Shown: in pieces, positions 9,150 to 18,600 of the stretch
Layout: each line of letters opens with the position of its first letter
How positions within the stretch are numbered: the stretch's first letter is position 1
NCBI GenBank assembly: GCA_017993235.1
Contig: JAGONC010000009.1
Span: forward strand, 1 to 64,000
DNA from: Lentimicrobiaceae bacterium
GTDB taxonomy: Bacteria > Bacteroidota > Bacteroidia > Bacteroidales > JAGONC01
Length of the DNA: 64,000 nt
Direction of reading: 5' to 3'
Notes under the pieces: generated by a model
Told to the model about the DNA's origin: nothing
The model's database searches: none
Seen by the model: only the letters and a program-made list of their open reading frames with translations
Program-made: the position numbers and the translations under genes

Positions 9150-10010
9150 ATGAATCCCGAAGAGTCCGACATCTCATTAACGACCGGAATAAAAAGTTTT
9201 GTTGAGGAATTAGCTGCAAGGAACAAAAACCTTCTCATAGCCATTCTCGAAGATGTACAAAAGCGTTACAACTATTTGCCGGAAAAGATCCTTAAAGAGG
9301 TATCTGCCCATTTAGGTATTCCGATCAGGGACATTTACGGTGTTGCAACGTTTTATAAAGCATTTAGTTTGAAACCAAGAGGAAGACACCTTGTATCAGC
9401 CTGTATGGGGACTGCATGCCATGTCAGAGGAACAAAATCTGTTGTAGGAGAAATTGAAAAACAGCTTGGCATTAAATCCGGGGAAACCACGCCTGATAAT
9501 TTATTCACTTTTGAGACGGTCAATTGCCTGGGAGCATGCGCTCTTGGTCCCATCGTCGTGGTGGATGGAAAGTACACTACAAGTGTAAAAAAGCAGATGG
9601 TGCGACAGATTATCGAAAAAACTTTAAGGGGTGAGGATCTGATGAAGGTTGAAGATGACAAAAGAATTTTCCCGCTGATCCTCAGTTGTCCCCGATGCAA
9701 CCATACCCTTATGGATAACCAGCATACTATTGATGGATATCCGTCTATCAGGGTTACTATTTCTTTTAATGGTATGCATGGATGGTATCGCCTCTCCTCT
9801 TTGTACGGCAGCTTTAAATATGAGTCAGAATATCCACGGCCTATAGGCAGTATGGCAAATTATTTTTGTCCTCATTGCCATTCTGAGTTGCTTGGTTATT
9901 CAAAGTGTCCGGAATGCGGTACCGGCATGGTACCAATGATCGTCACTACCGGCGGAATTGTTCATATATGTCCAAAACGTGGTTGTAAGGGACATATCCT
10001 GGATATTTAA
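9150..10010 (+). CDS. NuoE-like 2Fe-2S subunit with C-terminal zinc-ribbon domain
   Basis: 286 residues. Residues 1-165 are the thioredoxin-like 24-kDa subunit of NADH dehydrogenase/hydrogenase diaphorases: GVATFYKAF and 2Fe-2S ligands Cys85, Cys90, Cys126 and Cys130 (CMGTAC, CLGAC). Residues 175-286 are an extension not found in NuoE. It has four Cys pairs (Cys180/183, 240/243, 253/256, 274/279) and His282 in the order CPRC, CPHC, CPEC, CPKRGCKGH. The same domain occurs twice in the protein at 19281 and once at the start of 21024. NuoE partners NuoF, here the next gene, in moving electrons between NAD(P)H and Fe-S carriers. The extension probably binds two metal ions and links subunits of module A. 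Cytoplasmic, no signal peptide. Confidence 0.85.
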   Translation: MNPEESDISLTTGIKSFVEELAARNKNLLIAILEDVQKRYNYLPEKILKEVSAHLGIPIRDIYGVATFYKAFSLKPRGRHLVSACMGTACHVRGTKSVVGEIEKQLGIKSGETTPDNLFTFETVNCLGACALGPIVVVDGKYTTSVKKQMVRQIIEKTLRGEDLMKVEDDKRIFPLILSCPRCNHTLMDNQHTIDGYPSIRVTISFNGMHGWYRLSSLYGSFKYESEYPRPIGSMANYFCPHCHSELLGYSKCPECGTGMVPMIVTTGGIVHICPKRGCKGHILDI

Positions 10011-10040
10011 TAAATCTGAAACTGATAAAGTATAATAAAT

Positions 10041-13000
10041 ATGAAGCGATTTTCATCTGTCGAAAATTTCGTTGAGTTTCGGAAAATTATTCTGAAGGAA
10101 GTCAAGGATGGCAAACCCTGTTTGGCAATATGTGCAGGAACAGGAGGACAGGCAAGCGGCTCGAATGATATTATCAGGATCATAAAACGCTATATCATAG
10201 AAAACAACCTGAACGAAAAAATTTCCCTTCGGATTACAGGATGTCTTGGCTTCTGTGAAATGGACCCGTTCATCATTGTCGAACCGGGATTCAATCTGTA
10301 TCCGAAGCTGAAAATGGAGGATGTTCCCAAAATAATTGATGCGGCAGTCGAAGGAAGAATTATCGAGGAAAAGTTATATAAAGAACCTGGTGGTGAGAAA
10401 CACTATTTTTCACAATCGGATATACCGTTCTATAAGAACCAGACAAGAACCATCCTGGGTTATAATCAAAAGATAGATCCGATCAGAATATTCAATTATA
10501 TTCAGAATGGTGGTTATGGAGCATTTGAAAAGGTCATCTCTCATCCGGATCCGGAATGGATTATAAAAGAAGTCATTGATTCGGGTTTAAGAGGAAGAGG
10601 AGGTGGTGGATTTCCGACAGGCCTTAAATGGAAATTTGCAAGGCAGTCGGGTAAGCCGGGAATTCAAAAATTTATTGTCTGCAATGGCGACGAAGGAGAT
10701 CCGGGTGCATTTATGGACGAAGGTGTCCTGGAGGGAAATCCACACCTGGTCATTGAAGGAATGATAATTGCCGGCATTGCTATCGGCACCACACGGGGAA
10801 TAATCTATGTGAGGACGGAATATCCGCTGGCAATTAAGCATTTAATCATTGCAATAAACCAGGCACTTGATCTTGGAATATTGGGGAAAAATATCCTTGG
10901 AAGCAGCATTGATTTCGATATTGAGATTATTAAAGGTGCAGGTGCTTTTGTTTGCGGTGAAGAAACGGCCCTGATAAAATCAATCGAAGGGAAGATGGGA
11001 CAACCGAAACAACGCCCTCCATACCCCGTTAACAAGGGCTTATGGGGATTCCCCACCTGTATCAATAATGTCGAAACACTTGCCAATGTTCCTGTTATAA
11101 TCAATCATGGAGCCATAGAATATGTTAAAGTAGGAACACCCGGAAATACAGGAACAAAAATATTTTCCCTTGTGGGAAAAATTAAAAATACAGGTCTGGT
11201 TGAAGTACCACTCGGAACGACAATTAAAGACGTTGTATATAAAATCGGTGGAGGATCACCCGGAAAAGCAAAAATAAAAGCCATACAAACTGGCGGACCT
11301 TCAGGTGGTTGCATTCCCGACAAAATGTTCGATCTACCGATTGATTACGAAAGCCTGACAAAAGCAGGATCCATCATGGGATCAGGCGGCATGATCGTGA
11401 TGGATGAAGATACCTGTATGGTGGATGTTGCAAGATATTTTACAAATTTCCTTCAGGAAGAATCATGTGGAAAATGTTCCACATGCCGGGAAGGCACTAA
11501 GAGAATGAATGAAATACTTACAAGTATCACCGAGGGAAAAGGTAAAATGGAAGACATTGATCTGCTGAAGGAACTTGGCCCGATCATTAAAGATGCTTCC
11601 ATGTGCGGACTCGGACAGACTGCTGCAAATCCTTTGCTGGCAACTTTACGGTATTTTGAGAATGAATACCTTGACCACGTCGAAAAGAAAAAATGTACCG
11701 CAGGAGTTTGCAAGGAAATTATTTCCTCCCCCTGTCAGTATAACTGTCCGATCGATACAGAAGCATGCGTATACATTGCACTCATAGCCCATGGAAGATA
11801 CGAAGAAGCCCTTGATATGATCAAAAAGGATAATCCTCTGTCTTCTGTGCTTGCACGGGTATGCCATCATCCCTGTGAATCGAAATGCAAGGCCGGAGAA
11901 TACGGAGAACCGGTAGCAATAAAGAATCTGAAACGATTTGTCACAGATTATGGCTTGGAAAACAATCTTATAACACAAGTTAAAGAAGCTAAAAAGAAAG
12001 AAGGCGATAAAGTGGCAATTATCGGTTCAGGTCCAGCAGGACTGACGTGCGGATTCTATCTGGCACTAAAAGGTTATGATGTCACTCTCTTTGAAAAACA
12101 AAGCGTGATCGGAGGAATGATGATGTTGGGAATTCCCGAATACAGGCTGCCGAGACAGATCGTACAGGCCGATATTGATTATATTAAAAGCTCCGGAATA
12201 GAGATCATTACAAATACAGCCCTGGGTACCGATTTTACTCTGGATGATCTGTTCCGGAAAGGTTTTAAAGCTGTTTTTATTGCCACGGGTGCCAATGTAT
12301 CGCTGAAATTGGACATTGCAGGTGAAAATATCAAAGGGGTGATCCCTGGCATGGAAGCCCTGACAAATCTTAACCTTAATAAGAATATTGATCTCGGAAA
12401 ACGGGTTGGGATTATCGGAGGAGGAAATTCGGCTGTGGATGCCGCAAGAAGTGCCTTGCGAGCTGAAACATCTGAAAGTATTTTGACTGTAGATATGGCA
12501 AGAAGTGCACTACGTACGACCAAACCTGAACATGTCACCATTTTTTACAGACGATCGTTATCTGAAATACCTGCCTATAAAGAAGAAGTCGAAGGCGCTA
12601 TGGAAGAAGGAATTGAGTTTGAATTTTTAACTGCTCCCGTGAGAATCATTTCTGATCAGGGTAAACTAATAGCCTGTGAATTTGTCAGGATGAAGCTGGG
12701 TGAAGTAGATGAGTCGGGCAGAAGAGTTCCTATTCCCATTGAAGATTCTGAATTCATTGTCAAACTTGACACGTTGATTGTATCCATCAGCGAAAAACCC
12801 GACGTTTCTTTTCTCCGGGAAGAAGGACTGGAAATCACCAAATGGAGTACTCTTTCCATAAATAATGAAACAATGGAAACAAACATCAAAGGAGTTTTTG
12901 CCGGAGGCGATATTGTTTCAGGCCCCAATTCGGTGGTCGCAGCAGTTTCAGCAGGGAAAATTGCAGCAGAATCAATTGACCAGTATGTTCAGGGAAAGGA

Positions 13001-13271
13001 AGTAAAACGCCAGTACAGGATTACAAGACCGTCCACGTATGTGGAACCCCTGCTTTTATCTGATGCAGAACTGGATGAATTGCTGACTTCAAAAAGAGTT
13101 GAAATGCCACTGCTGTCTCCTGAAAAGCGAAAGTATAATTTGATGGAGGTTGAGCAGGGTTATACAGAAGAACAGGCCAAAATGGAAGCGATGAGATGTC
13201 TCAGATGTGAACTTGAAACAAAGGACGGACAGGCATTTCTGGAAAAAATAAAAGTACCGGCACAATCCTAA
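10041..13271 (+). CDS. NuoF-GltD fusion flavoprotein
   Basis: 1076 residues. The N-terminal 100 residues are a thioredoxin-like 2Fe-2S domain (CLAIC, CLGFC). NuoF follows: FMN/NADH segments GLRGRGGGGFPTGLKWKFA (about 182), NGDEGDPGAFMD (214), GAGAFVCGEETALI (300), and 4Fe-4S ligands ESCGKCSTCREGTKRM (474) with SMCGLG. From about 563 it becomes a GltD/NfnB-type NAD(P)H oxidoreductase: Fe-S cysteines CQYNCPIDTEAC and VCHHPCESKCKAG, FAD loop KVAIIGSGPAGLTCG (657), NAD(P) loop RVGIIGGGNSAVDAA (788). It would join an NADH/FMN site and an NAD(P)H/FAD site on one chain, an arrangement suited to transhydrogenation or electron bifurcation; that role is inferred. An 18-residue tandem duplication sits after the second dinucleotide loop. 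Neighbours are NuoE and a HoxU-like protein. Confidence 0.85.
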   Translation: MKRFSSVENFVEFRKIILKEVKDGKPCLAICAGTGGQASGSNDIIRIIKRYIIENNLNEKISLRITGCLGFCEMDPFIIVEPGFNLYPKLKMEDVPKIIDAAVEGRIIEEKLYKEPGGEKHYFSQSDIPFYKNQTRTILGYNQKIDPIRIFNYIQNGGYGAFEKVISHPDPEWIIKEVIDSGLRGRGGGGFPTGLKWKFARQSGKPGIQKFIVCNGDEGDPGAFMDEGVLEGNPHLVIEGMIIAGIAIGTTRGIIYVRTEYPLAIKHLIIAINQALDLGILGKNILGSSIDFDIEIIKGAGAFVCGEETALIKSIEGKMGQPKQRPPYPVNKGLWGFPTCINNVETLANVPVIINHGAIEYVKVGTPGNTGTKIFSLVGKIKNTGLVEVPLGTTIKDVVYKIGGGSPGKAKIKAIQTGGPSGGCIPDKMFDLPIDYESLTKAGSIMGSGGMIVMDEDTCMVDVARYFTNFLQEESCGKCSTCREGTKRMNEILTSITEGKGKMEDIDLLKELGPIIKDASMCGLGQTAANPLLATLRYFENEYLDHVEKKKCTAGVCKEIISSPCQYNCPIDTEACVYIALIAHGRYEEALDMIKKDNPLSSVLARVCHHPCESKCKAGEYGEPVAIKNLKRFVTDYGLENNLITQVKEAKKKEGDKVAIIGSGPAGLTCGFYLALKGYDVTLFEKQSVIGGMMMLGIPEYRLPRQIVQADIDYIKSSGIEIITNTALGTDFTLDDLFRKGFKAVFIATGANVSLKLDIAGENIKGVIPGMEALTNLNLNKNIDLGKRVGIIGGGNSAVDAARSALRAETSESILTVDMARSALRTTKPEHVTIFYRRSLSEIPAYKEEVEGAMEEGIEFEFLTAPVRIISDQGKLIACEFVRMKLGEVDESGRRVPIPIEDSEFIVKLDTLIVSISEKPDVSFLREEGLEITKWSTLSINNETMETNIKGVFAGGDIVSGPNSVVAAVSAGKIAAESIDQYVQGKEVKRQYRITRPSTYVEPLLLSDAELDELLTSKRVEMPLLSPEKRKYNLMEVEQGYTEEQAKMEAMRCLRCELETKDGQAFLEKIKVPAQS
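12435..12542 (+). repeat. 54-bp (18-codon) imperfect tandem duplication in the NuoF-GltD gene
   Basis: GTGGATGCCGCAAGAAGTGC at 12435 recurs as GTAGATATGGCAAGAAGTGC at 12489, a period of 54 bp. In protein terms VDAARSALR is repeated as VDMARSALR with 9 residues between. Other GltD proteins in this window have only one copy before the YRRS segment. The frame is kept. Confidence 0.75.
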
Positions 13272-13281
13272 ATCAAGGGCT

Positions 13282-13962
13282 ATGAAAATCACTATTGACG
13301 GGATCTCTTTTGATGCCCAGAAAGGATGGACCATTCTGGAAACAGCGAAATTTCTCGGGCTTGAAATTCCAACTTTATGTTATTATGAAGGTCTTTCACC
13401 CTGGGGGGGGTGCCGCTTATGCGTGGTGGAATTATTTACAGGTAATTCATCGAAACTGGTTTCATCCTGCACTTACCCTGTTGAAGAAAACATGGTTGTT
13501 AAAACGTCAACCAAGAGAGTGATCACTGCAAGAAAAATGGTGCTTGAGCTGCTTATCGCGCAGTGTCCCACTTCAAAGGTGCTTCAGGATCTGGCCTCAA
13601 GAATGGGCTTGCAGCATGTACGGTTTACGCCCCGATGGGAAAATTGCATTTATTGCGGATTATGCGTCAGGATGTGCCAGGAACAAATGATGGCCGGGGC
13701 AATAGGATTTGTTAACAGAGGGAATAAACTGAAGATCAGTACTCCTTTTGATAAAACTTCAGAAGTATGCCGCAGATGCGGAGGATGCATCTATGTATGC
13801 CCTGCATGTATGTCAAGATGTGAGGGCATCCATCCTGAAACAGTCCTTTGCGGGAGATGTGAAAACTCACTTCAACCCACCTGCATTGAAATAAACGATA
13901 ATTACAATTGCTGGATGGGACTGAAAGGTGATTGCGGTACCTGTGTTTCTATTAAAAAATGA
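13282..13962 (+). CDS. HoxU/NuoG-N-terminal-like 2Fe-2S and 4Fe-4S protein
   Basis: 226 residues. The N-terminus is a plant-type 2Fe-2S ferredoxin fold with cysteines in TLCYYEGLSPWGGCRLC and SSC. A 4Fe-4S ferredoxin pair follows, CIYCGLCVRMCQ and CRRCGGCIYVCPACMSRC. The last 50 residues carry six more cysteines (CGRCENSLQPTC, CWMGLKGDCGTC). It resembles the electron-carrier part of NuoG, HoxU or HydA without a catalytic domain, and most likely wires the NuoE/NuoF pair to a further partner, perhaps the next protein (FMN glutamate-synthase-like). It starts 10 bp after the NuoF-GltD gene. A run of eight G (13403-13410) inside the gene is a possible slippage point. Confidence 0.82.
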   Translation: MKITIDGISFDAQKGWTILETAKFLGLEIPTLCYYEGLSPWGGCRLCVVELFTGNSSKLVSSCTYPVEENMVVKTSTKRVITARKMVLELLIAQCPTSKVLQDLASRMGLQHVRFTPRWENCIYCGLCVRMCQEQMMAGAIGFVNRGNKLKISTPFDKTSEVCRRCGGCIYVCPACMSRCEGIHPETVLCGRCENSLQPTCIEINDNYNCWMGLKGDCGTCVSIKK

Positions 13963-13990
13963 ATATGTTGATATCGAAAAAAAATTTAAC

Positions 13991-13996
13991 AGGAGG
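13991..13996 (+). promoter_or_regulatory. Strong Shine-Dalgarno AGGAGG that sets the start at 14004
   Basis: AGGAGG lies 7 bases before ATG 14004. Canonical Shine-Dalgarno sites are rare in Bacteroidota, so this both selects 14004 over the in-frame ATG at 13959 and hints at a foreign origin for the gene. Confidence 0.8.
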
Positions 13997-14003
13997 ATAC
14001 AAA

Positions 14004-15590
14004 ATGAGCCTATCAAGAATTAATTCAACAGCGGCAACCTTAACGAAAAACAGGACCGAGGATTCAATAGTACCAACAAGCGGTATGTGTGTCACCTGCA
14101 TAGATGGCTGCATCGGTATGTGTGAAATCGGAAAATCCGCGTACCGTGGCCATGAAGTCATATACCCTCAACCCTTTGGAGTTATTACAACAGCAGCCGA
14201 AAAATCATTTCCTGTTGATTATTCCCATTTCAATATCATGGGCGGCGTTGTCGGTGCCCAGGGTATTGAAGCTGACAGCGATAAAGCCATTTTCCCGGCG
14301 GTCAATCTGGAAGTCATTTTTGGACATGATAAAGGGATTAAATTTAAACTGCCTTTCATGATTCCCGGAATTGGTTCAACGGATATCGCTAAAAATAACT
14401 GGGAGGGTCTGGCTATTGGCTCTGCATTGGCCGGTACGGGCCTTACTATTGGGGAAAATGTGGTAGGTATGGATACGGAAGCCATATTTAAGAATGGAAA
14501 AGTAGTTGATACCGTTGACCTGAAAAGACGGGTAAAACTCTTTCAGGACCACCAGCAGGATGGTTATGGAGCCATTATCGTACAAGCTAATATCGAGGAT
14601 GCCCGGCTTGGCAACCAGGAATATGCTATTAAAGAACTCGGCGTACAGTGTGTCGAATTAAAATGGGGGCAGGGAGCTAAGAATATAGGCGGGGAAGTGA
14701 AGATAAAAAATTTAAAGAAAGCCCAGATGTTACATGAGCGCGGGTACATTGTCCTGCCGAATCCGATGGATCCTGTCGTCATTGAAGCATTTGAAAATGG
14801 TGCCTTCAGTGAATTCGAAAGACATTCCCGTGTGGGTATGGTCACTGAAGAGTCTTTTGCAAAAAGAGTGGAAGAACTTCGCAAAGCCGGGGCAAAATAT
14901 ATTTTCCTGAAAACAGGTGCTTACAGGCCTGTCGCTCTGGCAACAGCATTGAAATTTTGTTCCAAATATAAAATTGACCTTCTCACAGTCGACGGTGCAG
15001 GCGGTGGAACAGGGATGAGCCCATGGAGAATGATGAATGAATGGGGCGTGCCTCCGGTGGAATTGCATTCATTACTTTATAAATATGCGAAACAACTAAA
15101 CGATAATGGCGCGTACATTCCTGCTCTTGCCGTAGCTGGCGGTTTTACGTTTGAAGACCAGATATTCAAAGGAATTGCTATGGGCGCTCCTTTTGTAAAG
15201 CTTGTCGGTATGGCACGCGCACCAATTGCCGCTGCCATGGTGGGAAAAACAATAGGTAATGCCATAAGAAACAATCAAACCCCTGTTTATGTGGAACGTT
15301 TCGGAACCACAATTGATGAAGTTTTTGTCACAGCAACCGAGCTAAGACATAAATTTGGAAATGAAGAATTTGAAAAAATCCCCGCCGGTGCTCTTGGATT
15401 GTATACCTATTATGAACGTCTTGCACAGGGCTTGCGTCAGTTAATGGCCGGTACCAGGAAATTCGCCCTGGAATATGTCTCAAGGAATGACCTTGCAGCT
15501 ATTACTCACGAAGCCAGCGATATCACCGGAATCCCGTATATTATGGATTGTGATAGGGAAGAAGCTGAAAAAATCCTTTCCGGCAAATAA
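14004..15590 (+). CDS. FMN-binding glutamate-synthase-like protein (GltB central domain)
   Basis: About 528 residues from the Shine-Dalgarno-supported ATG. The body is the GltB FMN TIM-barrel domain: IMGGVVGAQGIEADSDKAIF, VELKWGQGAKNIGGEVK, VDGAGGGTGMSPWRMM, and AVAGGFTFEDQIFKGIAMGA near the C-terminus. The N-terminal class II glutaminase and the C-terminal GXGXG helix of complete GltB are absent, so it cannot draw ammonia from glutamine by itself. A Cys cluster near the start (MCVTCIDGCIGMCEIGKSAY) could hold an Fe-S centre. Families like this are annotated as glutamate-synthase-related and mostly lack tested function. In this operon it would take electrons from the NuoF/GltD/HoxU-like chain. 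Substrate unknown; glutamate synthase proper is only one possibility. Confidence 0.8.
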   Translation: MSLSRINSTAATLTKNRTEDSIVPTSGMCVTCIDGCIGMCEIGKSAYRGHEVIYPQPFGVITTAAEKSFPVDYSHFNIMGGVVGAQGIEADSDKAIFPAVNLEVIFGHDKGIKFKLPFMIPGIGSTDIAKNNWEGLAIGSALAGTGLTIGENVVGMDTEAIFKNGKVVDTVDLKRRVKLFQDHQQDGYGAIIVQANIEDARLGNQEYAIKELGVQCVELKWGQGAKNIGGEVKIKNLKKAQMLHERGYIVLPNPMDPVVIEAFENGAFSEFERHSRVGMVTEESFAKRVEELRKAGAKYIFLKTGAYRPVALATALKFCSKYKIDLLTVDGAGGGTGMSPWRMMNEWGVPPVELHSLLYKYAKQLNDNGAYIPALAVAGGFTFEDQIFKGIAMGAPFVKLVGMARAPIAAAMVGKTIGNAIRNNQTPVYVERFGTTIDEVFVTATELRHKFGNEEFEKIPAGALGLYTYYERLAQGLRQLMAGTRKFALEYVSRNDLAAITHEASDITGIPYIMDCDREEAEKILSGK

Positions 15591-15655
15591 CATGTTTCAG
15601 ACAAAATATCATAACCCGGAGATTTCTGTCCGGCAGGGCCAATTGTTCTTGTGGC

Positions 15656-18600
15656 ATGAAAAAGAAGTGTCCTCCGGGTAAATCAGATATCAGGGCTAAA
15701 GCCCGGAAAAAAACACCTGAGCAAACAGCCCCGGTAAATATTGATCCGGTCAGGTATCAAAGGCTTCTTCATGAAAAACAGGAACGCCTCAAGGAACTCT
15801 CGTGCATCAACCGTACCACCAGCATCCTGAAAGAAGGAAAACCGATCGATGAAACCCTGCTGCAGATTTGCCAGATTATCCCCCAGGCATGGCATCACCC
15901 CGAGTCCGCAGTGGTACGTATCCTGTTTGAAGGGATGGAATTCAGAAGCCTTCACTTCAAAGAAACCAGGTGGTGCCAGACCCAGGTTTTCGAAACCATC
16001 GATAACCAGAAGGGCAGACTGGATGTTTTCTACCTTAAAGAATTCCCCGCATCGGATGAGGGTCCGTTTCTGAAAGAAGAGCGGGAGCTTCTCCATAACC
16101 TGGCAAATATTATAACAGGATATCTCAACAGCGTCAAAGGAAAGGCTCTGTTGAGGAAAATCTTCGATGACAAGAGTCTCAGGGAAAAATATTCGACTTC
16201 CAAAGTGAAACCCGAATACAGCCGCCAGCTATTGCAGACATTTCTCAATAAAAGTAACTGCAATAGGGATATATACCATGACCTGATGCCCTTCAAAGTC
16301 AGGGAGATTTTATTGTTAGCCAGTCTTTATGATGCCTATAACGTCGAAAAGGAAGGAAAATTCTCGGAATACATCCTGGGAGATTACCTACAGATGAACC
16401 TGACCTCGATTCCACGAATCACAGGTGTATCAACGATTGAGGAGGCAATGGAACAGCTTCGCAGGAAACATTATGACCTGGTTATCATGATGATGGGCGT
16501 GGATATTACCACTCCGATTAAACTCAGTGGTCTGATAAAAAGGGAATTTCCTGACATTCCGGTCTTTATGCTGTTGAACAACGATAAAGACCTAGCTCTG
16601 CTCGATACTAAAAGTGAACTCACCCGGTATATCGACAACGTCTTTATCTGGAATGGAGAGTCCCGGATCTTTTTTGCCATGGTTAAACTTCTGGAAGATG
16701 AAGTCAATGTGGCCAATGATACCAAAGTGGGGCTGGTACGCATCATCCTGCTGATCGAAGATTCCACCAGGTATTTTTCACGGTATCTGCCCCTGTTGTA
16801 CCATATCGTCATGGAGCAAACCCGCCAGATCATTACCGATGTCAGTTCTGATGAACTTTATAAAGTACTGAAATTGCGGGTCAGGCCAAAAATATTACTG
16901 GCCACGAACTATGAACAGGCCATGCAGATCGTCAATAAATACGAGGACCATATGCTGTGCCTGATCACGGATATGAAATTCCCCAAACAGGGAATTCCTC
17001 TGGATAACGCCGGGGTTGAGATCATACAGCAAATTCGGAAAGACCTTCCCCGTTTGCCCATCATCCTGCAATCATCGCAGACGGAAAATGAAAAAGTGGC
17101 ATATGATCTGAAAGTGACCTATGTCAATAAAAACTCCGAAAATCTATTGCAGGATCTGAAGAGTTTTATTACACACTATCTTGGTTTTGGGAATTTCTTT
17201 TTCAGGGACAATGAAGGAAATCAGATTGCGGTTGCCCAGTCCCTGAGGGAATTTGAAAAGCAACTGAAAACCATCCCCGGTGACTCCCTCCTTTATCATG
17301 CCCGGCATGATCACTTCTCCCTCTGGCTGATGGCCCACGGGGAGATACAGGCTGCACGGATTCTTCATCCAAAGAAAGTGGACGAGTTTAAATCAGTGGA
17401 GCATATACGGCAGTACCTGCTGAGTGTGATCCAGCAATTCAGGGATGAACAGAATAAAGGTAAGGTGGTACCTTTTGAGGAGTCGGCCATTACGGATGAA
17501 ACCAATGTGGTCAGCCTGTCAGCAGGATCACTGGGTGGTAAAGGACGTGGCCTGGCGTTCATCAATACCCTGATCTATAATTTCGATTTCACCGGCTCGG
17601 TGTCCAATATCAACATCAGAACGCCCATAACAGCCGTTATAGGCACGGATGAGTTTGAATACTTCATGATCCGGAACAACTTGTTTGAAAGGGTTCTCAA
17701 CATGGAGAACTACGAGGAGATCAAAAAACTGTTTCTCAAGGGTCATCTGACAGAAACCCTGGTCAAACGGTTGAAAATCTACCTGAAGCTGATCACCAAA
17801 CCTCTGGCAGTGCGCTCCTCAGGTCTGTTTGAGGATTCTCTCATGCAGCCCTTTGCCGGTATATTTGAGACGTACCTGTTGCCAAACAGTCATCCCGATC
17901 CCAACGAGCGGTTAAATCAGCTGACGAACGCGATCAAGCTTGTATTTGCTTCGATTTTCTCCCCTGTCGCACGGGGATACATACATTCCATCCACTACAC
18001 GCTGGAAGAAGAAAAAATGGCTGTTGTGATTCAGGAGGTGGTGGGCAACCGGTTTGAAGATACCTTTTATCCTCATATCAGTGGTGTGGCGCAATCCTAT
18101 AATTACTATCCCTTTTCCTACATGAAACCGGAAGAAGGATTCGCCGTGCTGGCCCTGGGGCTTGGCAAATATGTGGTGGAAGGAGAAAAGGCCTATCGTT
18201 TTTCCCCTAAATATCCGAATATTGAGATCAACACGCCCAAAGCGCAATTTCAGAACTCCCAGCTGGAGTTTTTTGCCGTGGATATGAAAAAGAAGAACAT
18301 CAACCTGCTGGAAGGTGATACCGCCGGTCTGATCCGGCTGGATGTCGATCACGCAAAACGTCACGGAACGCTGATGCATTGTGCATCGGTTTATAATATT
18401 GAAAATAACACCATAATACCCGGATTGAGAAATCCGGGGCCCCGTATCATAAATTTCGCTGATATCCTTAAGTACAACTACATCCCTTTGGCCCAGACGA
18501 TCGATGTGACTCTTGATGTGGTCAAAGAAGCACTGGGTTCACCAGTGGAGATTGAATTTGCCGTTGATCTAAACAAGGACAAGGATTACAAGGCGTCCTT

